DNA of 64,000 nucleotides, taken from positions 620,001 to 684,000 of the forward strand of contig NZ_CP026923.1 in NCBI RefSeq assembly GCF_002950575.1, written 5' to 3'. The notes under the pieces were generated by a model, which was given only the letters and a program-made list of their open reading frames with translations, had not been told where the DNA came from and did no database searches. Source of the DNA: Pontimonas salivibrio. GTDB taxonomy: Bacteria > Actinomycetota > Actinomycetes > Actinomycetales > Microbacteriaceae. The position numbers and the translations under genes are program-made. This document shows positions 52,971 to 60,330 of this stretch, in pieces. Position 1 is the first letter of the stretch. Every line of letters starts with the position of its first letter.

Positions 52971-53957
52971 GTGAGTAATCAGACAGTCATGGTCACAGGC
53001 ATTTCCGGCTATCTCGGCCTCCACGTCGCCCAGGCACTATTGGAAAGAGGTCATCGTGTCCGGGGGACTATCCGCAACCGCAGTAAAGAGTCATCGGTCA
53101 GGGAGGCCCTCCCCGACCCAGCAGGCATGCTGAGTGTTGCCATCTGCGATCTGACCAGTGACTCTGGATGGGCTGAAGCTTTCGACGGTGTCGATGCGCT
53201 GATTCACGTCGCATCTCCCTTCATTCTTCGGGAGCCCAAAGACGAGCAGGAGTATCTTCGGCCCGCGGTGGAGGGCACACGTCGAGTGATGCGGTTCGCT
53301 CTAGACGCGGGTGTCACGACCTCCGTGGTGACCTCCACGTACCTGACGATGGCCGGGCATATGTTTGCCGGAACGTTCGGGCCAGAAGACCACACCCCAA
53401 TCGGTGACCCCAGCATTAACGCCTACATTCGCAGCAAAGTTGCTGCTGAAGAGGCGCTGTGGGATTTTGTGACTTCAGAAGCTCCTGACATGTCAGTCAG
53501 TACTATCCATCCCGGCGCTATTTTGGGTCCACCCCTGGGATCTGACTCCGCCGGGACGTCGGTGTCAACCATCCGGGGCATGATTACCGGTTCGGTACCG
53601 GGAATACCGCCGATTTCGGTCCCGATGGTTGACGTCCGAGATGTTGCGCTGGCGCACGTTGCTGCTCTGGAGAACCCCTCTGCGAATGGTCAACGTTTTG
53701 CTGCTTCTCATCCAGAGCCCATCCGCTATCTGGAAGTCGCAAAAATTCTCCGCGCCGCCGGATACACCAAGGTGCCGAGCCGAGAAATTCCTCAGGGGCT
53801 GATCAGGGCCCTCGCGCCGGTGAACCGTGAGCTTAGCTCAATGAAGGCGTTTCTCGGGAAATCTGTCTATGCCGACACCTCGAATACGACCAAAGACCTT
53901 CACTGGAAGCCACGCCCGATCGAGCAAACAGTGTTAGATACGGCAGCGGCGCTCTGA
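52971..53957 (+). CDS. NAD(P)-dependent epimerase/reductase, paralogue of 51435
   Basis: This 328-aa extended short-chain dehydrogenase has TGISGYLGLHVAQALLERGHRVRGTIR, LIHVASPFI, the YxxxK pair in AYIRSKVAAEEALW and HPGAILGPPLGSD. It is clearly related to the divergent reductase and probably arose by duplication and inversion. GTG start with AAGGGAAAG upstream. Last gene of U2, ending 22 bp before the right-end repeats. Confidence 0.88.
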   Translation: MSNQTVMVTGISGYLGLHVAQALLERGHRVRGTIRNRSKESSVREALPDPAGMLSVAICDLTSDSGWAEAFDGVDALIHVASPFILREPKDEQEYLRPAVEGTRRVMRFALDAGVTTSVVTSTYLTMAGHMFAGTFGPEDHTPIGDPSINAYIRSKVAAEEALWDFVTSEAPDMSVSTIHPGAILGPPLGSDSAGTSVSTIRGMITGSVPGIPPISVPMVDVRDVALAHVAALENPSANGQRFAASHPEPIRYLEVAKILRAAGYTKVPSREIPQGLIRALAPVNRELSSMKAFLGKSVYADTSNTTKDLHWKPRPIEQTVLDTAAAL

Positions 53958-53979
53958 GCAAATGCGTCCGAGGGAAGCC

Positions 53980-53997
53980 GTGCGATCTGTGTGCGAT
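53980..53997 (+). repeat. right-end paired repeat of U2
   Basis: GTGCGAT at 53980 and 53991, exactly 11 bp apart. They are followed by ACAAC and GCGCAAAACTGC boxes and, 132 bp later, by tRNA half copy 3. Confidence 0.75.
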
Positions 53998-54129
53998 GAG
54001 AAAACAACACTCGTCGCGCAAAACTGCGCACAACCGCCTAAAACCGGGCATTCAGTCACACCATGTGTGAGTGCCTGTTGGTGAGCGCTGACCCCGCTGC
54101 ACACTTGGGTTTCCGGGGTTTTGCCCCGA

Positions 54130-54163
54130 GCCCTCGTAGCTCAGCGGATAGAGCAGAAGACTT
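54130..54163 (+). pseudogene. tRNA-Arg 5' half, copy 3
   Basis: Identical to the first 34 nt of the intact tRNA-Arg, with the leader hairpin and a -10-like CACACT in front. The tRNA is cut at the anticodon loop (after the first anticodon base), and TCCGAC follows. Confidence 0.9.
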
Positions 54164-54246
54164 TCCGACTACAGACCCCGCCCCTACATCGCACTGCCTA
54201 AAGGGTAGTGGGGGCGAAGTGTCGGGTCGTGCGATTCGCGTGCGAT
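54164..54246 (+). repeat. conserved left end of U3
   Basis: 83 bp: TCCGACTAC, GACCCCGCCCCTAC opposite GTAGTGGGGGCG, ATCGCAC at 54188 (inverted relative to the others), then GTGCGAT at 54229 and 54240. This is the best-preserved copy. Confidence 0.85.
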
Positions 54247-54280
54247 TCACGAAGCTATGACTGCACCGAAATGACCCTCA

Positions 54281-54308
54281 AAAGTGTCACCCTAGATGGA
54301 CACTTTGG
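54281..54308 (-). promoter_or_regulatory. surface-gene upstream motif, copy C (inverted)
   Basis: AAAGTGTC and GACACTTT form a perfect 8-bp inverted repeat around ACCCTAGATG. Read on the minus strand it matches copies A and B. Being a palindrome, its orientation need not matter for a dimeric regulator. It lies 56-83 bp before the GTG start at 54364. Confidence 0.65.
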
Positions 54309-54363
54309 CCCAAATAGGCCTTCTCGCTGTGTTTTGGGAACCTACTCTCCGTACTCTTCTTTT

Positions 54364-57300
54364 GTGACTTTCTCGCCCGCTCTCAGGAAGAACGTCACTG
54401 TCGTCGCATTTCTCAGTCTGCTTCTTTCGCTTCTGACGGTCACATCTCAACCCGCATTCGCTGCCCCTGCCGGAACTCTCACCATCGACGATGGTGGAGG
54501 GGGTTCGCTGCCCACCCCATCGGGTGGCGTGTACGACATACAGTCCAACATCACCGTCACTCCGGCTGACATCGAGACAGCCCTCGGTTCAGGCGACGTC
54601 ACCTTGTGGGCAACGTCCATCATTGTTCAATCTGACATCGACGGTCCAAACGCAAATTCCCTCACCCTCAAAGCCTCCGCCAACATCACTGTCGACGAGG
54701 GAGTGCGAATCATCAATGACGGCGGAGACGTGATTTTCTGGGCAGACAGCGACAGTAATTCGGACGGGTACATTCTTCTGGGAACTTCCGCCTCCTCTTC
54801 GCAATGCGTCGTAGATTCAAACGGGGGCGACATTGTTCTCGGTGGTAGGAGCAATCCACTGACCGACTTTGCCTCGGGAGGCACCTCAATCCCCGTCTCC
54901 ACTAAACCTATTTTTGGCGTTGGTATTTGGGGTTGCAGTCTAGACGCCGGCGGAGGCGATATTTCGATTCGCGGCAGCACTGGAGTCTCGAGCAACTCTG
55001 TTCGAGCAGTGTTGATGGAAAGCCAGAGTCAGGCTCCAAACAACCGGACGACTATCACTACTACCGGTAGCGGCTCGGTGTTGATTTATGGTGACGCGTC
55101 ACAATCCGCCACCGGAGCCAACCCATGGGGACCAACCGGAGGGGCGGACATCACAACAGACTCGGGTGATGTCTCAATTATCGGAAAAAGTGACAACGCT
55201 TCGGGGAGCGCCCGCTATGGGGTTGTGTTGGCCACATTTAGCATCACCTCCACTTCGGGAAACGTGCTGATTCAGGACGAGACTCCGGGGTCTAACTCGA
55301 ATTCCTCCGGCTTTTATATCGCTGGAGGATCTAATTCGATTACGACGAGTGGGTCAATCACGGTCAAAGCAGACAAGTACCTCAATATCGCAACTCTTAC
55401 CGTGTCGACCGGCACGTTTTCAGTTGTCCCCTACACGGACTCATCCTTCGACAACAACCCATCACTTGGCGATGTGAATGCGAGTAACGCATCAAGTGTG
55501 ACGTTTGGGGCTTCTGGAAACACCGCTAATCTCACCGTCAATAATTCGCTGAGTGTGAACGGTCCCCTGACGATTCACGCTGGGAACGTAGCCATCTCAG
55601 CTGCCACGACCGCGACTACGGTGAACCTATTCTCGTCCGGGGCGACCACACAAAGTCAACCAATCACAGCCACCAACCTCGCGTTGAACGGTTCAGGAAG
55701 CTTCACACTCACCAACACGAGCAACAACCTCGGCACCATCGCTGGTGGTGCAAGCGGGTCCAAATTGGGAAGCGTCAGCGTCTACGACGCATCTGGTGGC
55801 CTAACAATTGGCACGGTGGGGCTGCTGGAAGGGATTACCGCCACGGGCGACGTGTTGGTTGAGACTGGTGCCGGCGACATCACTTTGGCAAAAAACATTG
55901 CCACGGACAGCACTTCCTCTTCGGCAATCACACTCAACGCCGGAGACTCCACAGCCGCGGGGACAAGCACCGGGGGCAACATTGTGGTCTCCGGTTCCCC
56001 AACTCTTTCCACCGGAGCAAATGGAATAGTCCGCCTGTTCAGCGGAATTGAATCGAATAGCACGGGGCTTACCACTCTCGCCGGTGGCTCCTCAAATGTT
56101 TATTACGGAGTTGACGAGAATTCGACACTGAGCCCGACCTTGTCAGCGGGGGAGTCCTATGCCCTGTATCGAGGTTGCGCTTCTTCTGAACCGACGTTCT
56201 CCTCCGGAGGGGTCGACTACCAGGCTCTTGTGTTCAAGAATTCCTCCTCTTGCGACTGGACGGTGCCCTCCGGGGTGACTGCAGTTGATGTTCTCGTTAT
56301 CGGTGGTGGCGGTGGTAGTTCGGGACTTGCAGGAGGTGGAGCGGGAGAATTCGTCCAGAGGAGCGCTCTCGAAGTGTCCGGAACTTTGGCGGTTCGTGCA
56401 GGTGCCGGTGGAGTGAGCGTTCCAGACGCGAGTACATCCGGAACTTCGTCTCTGTTTGGCGGCTTAGAAGCCGCGGGCGGAGGTCCGGGCGGCAAGGATT
56501 GGAGGAACGGTCTGGACAACCTTGATGGAGGTTCGACCGGAGGGAGTAACCATGGATCTTTTGAGCCCGGTGCTTCGATTGATGACTCTGACGCCGACAG
56601 CTTTGGTTTCGCTGGCTCGAAAGGGTTCGGCATCACGAATTCACTTGCCACCGCGGTTGTTGGTGGTGGTGGAGGAGGAGCTGGAGGGACGCCAGCAAAC
56701 GCTTCCTCTTCGGGGGGCGATGCCACCTCAGTGGGTGGGACCGGCAGGTCCTCCTCTATTTTGCCGAGCGCGATTGCGTCTGCTCATTCAGTAGGTCAGG
56801 TTTCCGGTGGGGTTGTCTACTTTGCCGGTGGTGGTGGTGGTGGTTGCGGGTACACCGGGACCCAAAATGGGCGGTGCGGCGGCAATCTGAACATGGCTGG
56901 CGGTTTAGGCGGTGGAGGTACCGGCATGAATCCGCTCCTACACACAGGATCACCTGCGACCGGAGGTGGAGGTGGCGGCACCAGCACTTACCGCGGAATT
57001 GGAGGAGCTGGGGGCTCTGGAGTCGTCATAGTTCGCTATGTGGTTCCCGTCACAGTTACCCCCTCGGCAAACTCAGGAGGCTCATCAGGGGATTCCTCGG
57101 CTCGTAACCCGGTAGTCCCACCGACTACACCGGTTGCCACTCCCCGTCAGACGCGACTCACACTGGTTGGTCCCAATACGAATCCTGTTCCTCGTCCCGT
57201 CGAGCGCCTTGGGTTGAGGTTTGACCCGGATGCTCCCTCCCGCGCAACTGTTGGCGGGGTTCCAGCGAACCTTGTGAAGACCCCAGTGGGTTCCGACGGG

Positions 57301-58260
57301 TTGTCGGTGACGGCGGGTGCTTTCCAGTTCGGTGTCAGCTTGGCTGACGCTGATGGGGCGGAAGTGCAGACGGACACACCATCACAATCTCCCGAGTTGT
57401 TTGTGCCCCGCGGGCAGTCTGCGGCGGTGTCTGGCAAGGGCTCCTACCCGGGCTCGTTTGTGCAGCTGTTCTTGCCGGGCAACGGTAATGACTCTCGTGA
57501 GCTCGCCCGTATACCGGTGCGCTCGGATGGAACGTTTGCGTCTGATTTGAGTTTTCAAGCGGGTGCGTTGGAGCTTCCTGTTCCGATTGGCCGTCAAGTG
57601 TTGCAGGTCGTGGGTTATGACGAACTGGGCAACCAAACCGTGGTGGATATGACGGTAAACATCGGCCAAGGTGTTCCCGCTCCCGAGCCCAATCGCCAAG
57701 CTGGAGCTCTTCCCGCCCTCACCGCGGGGCAGTCACTCGCGACTTCTGGGGGTATCCCGGAAACCGTGTCGGTGACGGGTGTGCCAGAGGCTGGCAACGT
57801 GGTTGTTGAGGGTTCTGGCTGGGTTATCAGTGTCAATGCGGACCGTGACGACGGGGTAGTGGAGACTTCAGATGGAAACGTTCTCGTCAGACTGAACCCC
57901 TCATCCGTGGGGACAACGTCAGGTAACGGGTTCCTTCCCGGAACTCTGGCCACGGTGTGGTTGTTCTCCGAGCCCACGCTTGTGGCCACAGTGAGTGTGA
58001 ATGACGCTGGGGAGTTCTCAGCAGAATTCCTCGTGGATGCGCGTTTGATTGCTCCGGGTGAGCACACCCTGCAGGTTCAAGGTGTGGGCTCTGATGGTTA
58101 CATCAAGGCCGCGAACTTGGGTTTTCTTGTGGAGCAGCCTGTTGAGGTGACAGCTGAGAGCGCGAGTGGACTGTTGTGGTGGATTGTTGGAGCGTTCCTG
58201 CTCGTACTTCTGTTCCTTCTACTGCTGCTGGCTCGGAGACGTCGTTCGCAGGAACAGTAA
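54364..58260 (+). CDS. giant surface protein with beta-repeat, glycine-rich and conserved C-terminal regions
   Basis: The protein is 1298 aa from GTG 54364. The signal peptide ends near residue 33 (TSQPAFA). A repetitive beta-helix-like region follows (about 36-600, with recurring TTTGSGSVLIYG, SGNVLIQD and GDITLAKN strands), then a glycine-rich block (about 640-895, IGGGGGSS...GGGGGG). The conserved C-terminal module (about 940-1255) is shared with the protein at 39295, and one helix plus RRRR tail ends the protein. The frame open from 54208 runs through the left end of U3 and is not used. Probably a cell-surface adhesin or matrix protein. Confidence 0.82.
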   Translation: MTFSPALRKNVTVVAFLSLLLSLLTVTSQPAFAAPAGTLTIDDGGGGSLPTPSGGVYDIQSNITVTPADIETALGSGDVTLWATSIIVQSDIDGPNANSLTLKASANITVDEGVRIINDGGDVIFWADSDSNSDGYILLGTSASSSQCVVDSNGGDIVLGGRSNPLTDFASGGTSIPVSTKPIFGVGIWGCSLDAGGGDISIRGSTGVSSNSVRAVLMESQSQAPNNRTTITTTGSGSVLIYGDASQSATGANPWGPTGGADITTDSGDVSIIGKSDNASGSARYGVVLATFSITSTSGNVLIQDETPGSNSNSSGFYIAGGSNSITTSGSITVKADKYLNIATLTVSTGTFSVVPYTDSSFDNNPSLGDVNASNASSVTFGASGNTANLTVNNSLSVNGPLTIHAGNVAISAATTATTVNLFSSGATTQSQPITATNLALNGSGSFTLTNTSNNLGTIAGGASGSKLGSVSVYDASGGLTIGTVGLLEGITATGDVLVETGAGDITLAKNIATDSTSSSAITLNAGDSTAAGTSTGGNIVVSGSPTLSTGANGIVRLFSGIESNSTGLTTLAGGSSNVYYGVDENSTLSPTLSAGESYALYRGCASSEPTFSSGGVDYQALVFKNSSSCDWTVPSGVTAVDVLVIGGGGGSSGLAGGGAGEFVQRSALEVSGTLAVRAGAGGVSVPDASTSGTSSLFGGLEAAGGGPGGKDWRNGLDNLDGGSTGGSNHGSFEPGASIDDSDADSFGFAGSKGFGITNSLATAVVGGGGGGAGGTPANASSSGGDATSVGGTGRSSSILPSAIASAHSVGQVSGGVVYFAGGGGGGCGYTGTQNGRCGGNLNMAGGLGGGGTGMNPLLHTGSPATGGGGGGTSTYRGIGGAGGSGVVIVRYVVPVTVTPSANSGGSSGDSSARNPVVPPTTPVATPRQTRLTLVGPNTNPVPRPVERLGLRFDPDAPSRATVGGVPANLVKTPVGSDGLSVTAGAFQFGVSLADADGAEVQTDTPSQSPELFVPRGQSAAVSGKGSYPGSFVQLFLPGNGNDSRELARIPVRSDGTFASDLSFQAGALELPVPIGRQVLQVVGYDELGNQTVVDMTVNIGQGVPAPEPNRQAGALPALTAGQSLATSGGIPETVSVTGVPEAGNVVVEGSGWVISVNADRDDGVVETSDGNVLVRLNPSSVGTTSGNGFLPGTLATVWLFSEPTLVATVSVNDAGEFSAEFLVDARLIAPGEHTLQVQGVGSDGYIKAANLGFLVEQPVEVTAESASGLLWWIVGAFLLVLLFLLLLLARRRRSQEQ

Positions 58261-58389
58261 GTTCTCACGAACTGTGACTCCATCGGGTTTCGCCACCTGT
58301 TGAACAGACTGCTTCACGGTGGTCGAAAATCTTCGGCTTCGTAACGCCAATTCTCACAAGCATCGTTCTTGATACTTTCCAGCTTTTTC

Positions 58390-58407
58390 GTGCAATCTGT
58401 GTGCGAT
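58390..58407 (+). repeat. right-end paired repeat of U3
   Basis: GTGCAAT at 58390 and GTGCGAT at 58401, 11 bp apart, followed by ACAAC and AAACCGGGGATTC boxes shared with the U2 right end. Confidence 0.7.
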
Positions 58408-58540
58408 GGGACAACAGCGGTTGGGTCAGGAGACTGCCCTAAACCGCATGAAACCGGGGATTCCGTCATCTGATGCGAGATCACCTGTGGGCAGCGGTGA
58501 AGCCCGCTGTACACTTGTATGGCCGGGGTTTTTGCCCCGA

Positions 58541-58574
58541 GCCCTCGTAGCTCAGCGGATAGAGCAGAAGACTT
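58541..58574 (+). pseudogene. tRNA-Arg 5' half, copy 4
   Basis: Identical to the intact 5' half. The promoter is also conserved (TACACTTGTAT, as before the intact gene), as is the leader hairpin. The tRNA is interrupted at the same anticodon-loop position as copy 3. Confidence 0.9.
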
Positions 58575-58658
58575 TCCGACTACTTACCCCGCGCCCACAT
58601 CGCACTGCCGACAAGGGTAGCGGGGGAGAAGTGAAGGGTCGTGCGATTTGTGTGCGAT
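58575..58658 (+). repeat. conserved left end of U4
   Basis: 84 bp: TCCGACTAC, ACCCCGCGCCCAC, ATCGCAC, GGGTAGCGGGGGAG, then GTGCGAT at 58641 and 58652. Confidence 0.82.
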
Positions 58659-58752
58659 TGTTTTTCCGGTGCTCTGTGGTGGCCCTATTGGATCGACCGC
58701 TAAAGCCATTAGTATCCTTCCGCACGAGCAAGAGAGAGTTAGGTCCTCAGCG

Positions 58753-59361
58753 ATGTCTAGCAAAACCACTCAGAGCAAAAATCCAAAACCTGGACTCCTA
58801 ATCAGCCCCTCACGGTTTTTCTACGCGCGATCAAACCTTCTCGCCGCATTGCTGGCCACCGCAGTTCTCGCCGGCTACCTCGTTTTTGTTCTGATGGGCA
58901 AGGGGGCCGCTTTCGAAGTGGCCAACAGCAGTGTTCGGTCACTGGGAACTACGTTGGGTTTCGGTCAGACAGAGATTCTTGCGTTCCTTGCAGAGCGTTC
59001 GGAAAAGATGATTCTTGCGTATATCAACTTCAATCAGGTCTGGGACTCACTCTTTGCTCTGATCTACGGAGTTATGTACGTGATCTGGGTGTCGGTTTTG
59101 TTTAAGCCGTATTCGAAAAGGGCGTCTATTTTGAATCTGCTTCCATTCGGTCAAGTTGTCTTTGATTGGTTGGAAAACTTTGCCCTAGCCACGCTGTCAA
59201 ATGAATACCTCGCAGGCGGCACGATATCTTCAACGACCGCTGCACTTGCCTCAACGTTCTCAACTATCAAGTGGGTATTTTCTCTACTGGTCTACGGAGT
59301 GATTCTTGTTGGCATTGTCATGCGCGTAGTGAGGGCAATCAAGAAGCGCAGCCTCCGCTAG
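58753..59361 (+). CDS. membrane protein of unknown function
   Basis: From ATG 58753 the 202-aa protein has a polar Ser/Lys N-terminus and about four hydrophobic segments (near residues 28-48, 90-115, 125-145 and 170-192), ending in a basic tail (RRAIKKRSLR-like). I do not recognise the family. It is the sole cargo of U4. The frame open from 58648 runs into the left-end repeat and is not used. Confidence 0.7.
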   Translation: MSSKTTQSKNPKPGLLISPSRFFYARSNLLAALLATAVLAGYLVFVLMGKGAAFEVANSSVRSLGTTLGFGQTEILAFLAERSEKMILAYINFNQVWDSLFALIYGVMYVIWVSVLFKPYSKRASILNLLPFGQVVFDWLENFALATLSNEYLAGGTISSTTAALASTFSTIKWVFSLLVYGVILVGIVMRVVRAIKKRSLR

Positions 59362-59375
59362 ACCGCGCTTGCAAG

Positions 59376-59471
59376 GAGCAAGAGCCTTTCCGACTAACGG
59401 CCCCGGCCCTACATCGCACTACCTACAGGGTAGTGGGGGAGAGATGGTGGGTCGTGCGATGGGTGTGCGAC
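59376..59471 (+). repeat. tRNA remnant plus conserved left end of U5
   Basis: GAGCAAGAGCCTT (59376-59388) matches the D-stem to anticodon part of the tRNA half at 10 of 13 positions. It is followed by a normal left end (TCCGACTA, GGCCCCGGCCCTAC, ATCGCAC, the perfect small hairpin ACTACC/GGTAGT, then GTGCGAT at 59454 and GTGCGAC at 59465). Confidence 0.72.
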
Positions 59472-59514
59472 GGAGCATTCTCGACCAATCGTCCGCGAGA
59501 CGCACAGAAACTGC

Positions 59515-60207
59515 CTAAAGCGCATTCGACCGACGGGACGCTCCCTTAGCGACCAGCCAGACGGTCAACCAGAGCTCAGAGGCAATCGAGAGAACCCCAA
59601 CGAGAACGGCCATAAACCCGGCAACCGATTGGTATTCGGTCAACAGAAGTTGCAGCAGACCGTCAGCGACATAGGCAGTGCCTGCTGCGCCAAGTGCCCA
59701 GCCCAGTATTTTGTGAGCGAACCCAGAGGTGATGATGAGCCAGCCCAATATCACTAAATGAAGCCCAAAAGCGGTCAATCCAACTGCCCAAATCGACTGA
59801 AATCCCACAACAAAAGCCGCGACTAGAGCTGGAGGGAACTCTCCCGATTCCGCGAGTTGCACCCCAACGAAGAGGCTCCCCACGGCCACTGCGAGGACGG
59901 CCGAGTAGATCAGCCTGAAGGCTGCTGCATGAAGCGCTCGCATTTTGTCGACCACACTAAACACGACATACAGCCCCCAGCTGACCGAAATATCAAGCAG
60001 AAATATCACGGCAAAGGCAAACATTCCGATTCGAACCCACTGCTCATTTGAGGAGAGCACTGACACGATGCCTGAGGGATTGGTAGCGAGTGGTAAAACG
60101 CTTGCTAGGGCGACGCCGCCTCCGATAGCGAGGGCAAACATCAGTCCATACGCGGCACCGGTGAACGCCGCGACTTTCCTTTGAGATTGGTCCAATTGAA
60201 TGGTCAT
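59515..60207 (-). CDS. DUF4386-like membrane protein
   Basis: From ATG 60207 the 230-aa protein has six to seven hydrophobic segments and DUF4386-type features (RKVAAFTGAAYGLMFALAIGGGVALASVLPL, DISVSWGLYVVFSVVD, FGLHLVILGWLI). Function unknown. It is divergent from the TetR gene, with two TetR-type palindromes between them, so it is the probable target of that regulator. Confidence 0.8.
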   Translation of the reverse strand: MTIQLDQSQRKVAAFTGAAYGLMFALAIGGGVALASVLPLATNPSGIVSVLSSNEQWVRIGMFAFAVIFLLDISVSWGLYVVFSVVDKMRALHAAAFRLIYSAVLAVAVGSLFVGVQLAESGEFPPALVAAFVVGFQSIWAVGLTAFGLHLVILGWLIITSGFAHKILGWALGAAGTAYVADGLLQLLLTEYQSVAGFMAVLVGVLSIASELWLTVWLVAKGASRRSNAL

Positions 60208-60236
60208 GGGCGCACACTTCCTTTGGTCTGAAATAT

Positions 60237-60287
60237 CGTACGTTGTACGGATAATGAACAAAACAGCACGTTACAGTACGTTGTACG
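60237..60287. promoter_or_regulatory. two TetR-type palindromes between the U5 genes
   Basis: CGTACGTTGTACG at 60237-60249 and AGTACGTTGTACG at 60275-60287 share the inverted arms GTAC/GTAC-like halves 38 bp apart. They flank the divergent promoters of the DUF4386 and TetR genes, a standard arrangement for a local repressor. Confidence 0.6.
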
Positions 60288-60330
60288 AAGTGTCAATGGT
60301 GCTCAAAGTCGGTAGTGGAAGGGCGGAGTG

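Larger units (their letters stand above)
50816..54163 (+). mobile_element. cassette unit U2
   Basis: About 3.35 kb with four genes: an HxlR regulator, two related short-chain reductases and a DUF1772-like membrane protein. It is bounded by tRNA half copies 2 and 3. Right-end repeats lie at 53980 and 53991. Confidence 0.8.
54164..58574 (+). mobile_element. cassette unit U3
   Basis: About 4.4 kb with a single giant surface-protein gene. Bounded by tRNA half copies 3 and 4, both identical to the intact 5' half. Right-end repeats lie at 58390 (GTGCAAT) and 58401 (GTGCGAT). Confidence 0.82.
58575..59388 (+). mobile_element. cassette unit U4 (right end deleted)
   Basis: Only 0.81 kb with one membrane-protein gene. 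Fifteen bases after the gene's stop, a tRNA-like remnant leads straight into the U5 left end. The right-end repeats, promoter and most of the tRNA half are missing, so a deletion has shortened this unit. Confidence 0.7.

Noticed and set aside
39098-54308. TGTCCACC motif copies as terminal repeats of an insertion sequence
   Set aside because: Some insertion sequences have similar ends, but no transposase gene, no second inverted end and no target duplication is seen near any copy. Kept only as an alternative.
54208-54363. Extended start of the giant surface protein at 54208
   Set aside because: The extra residues are translated from the left-end repeat and promoter region; the signal peptide begins after GTG 54364.
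56217-56726. Proline-rich leftward frame opposite the glycine-rich region
   Set aside because: Pro/Ala-rich frames are the expected antisense of Gly-rich coding sequence.
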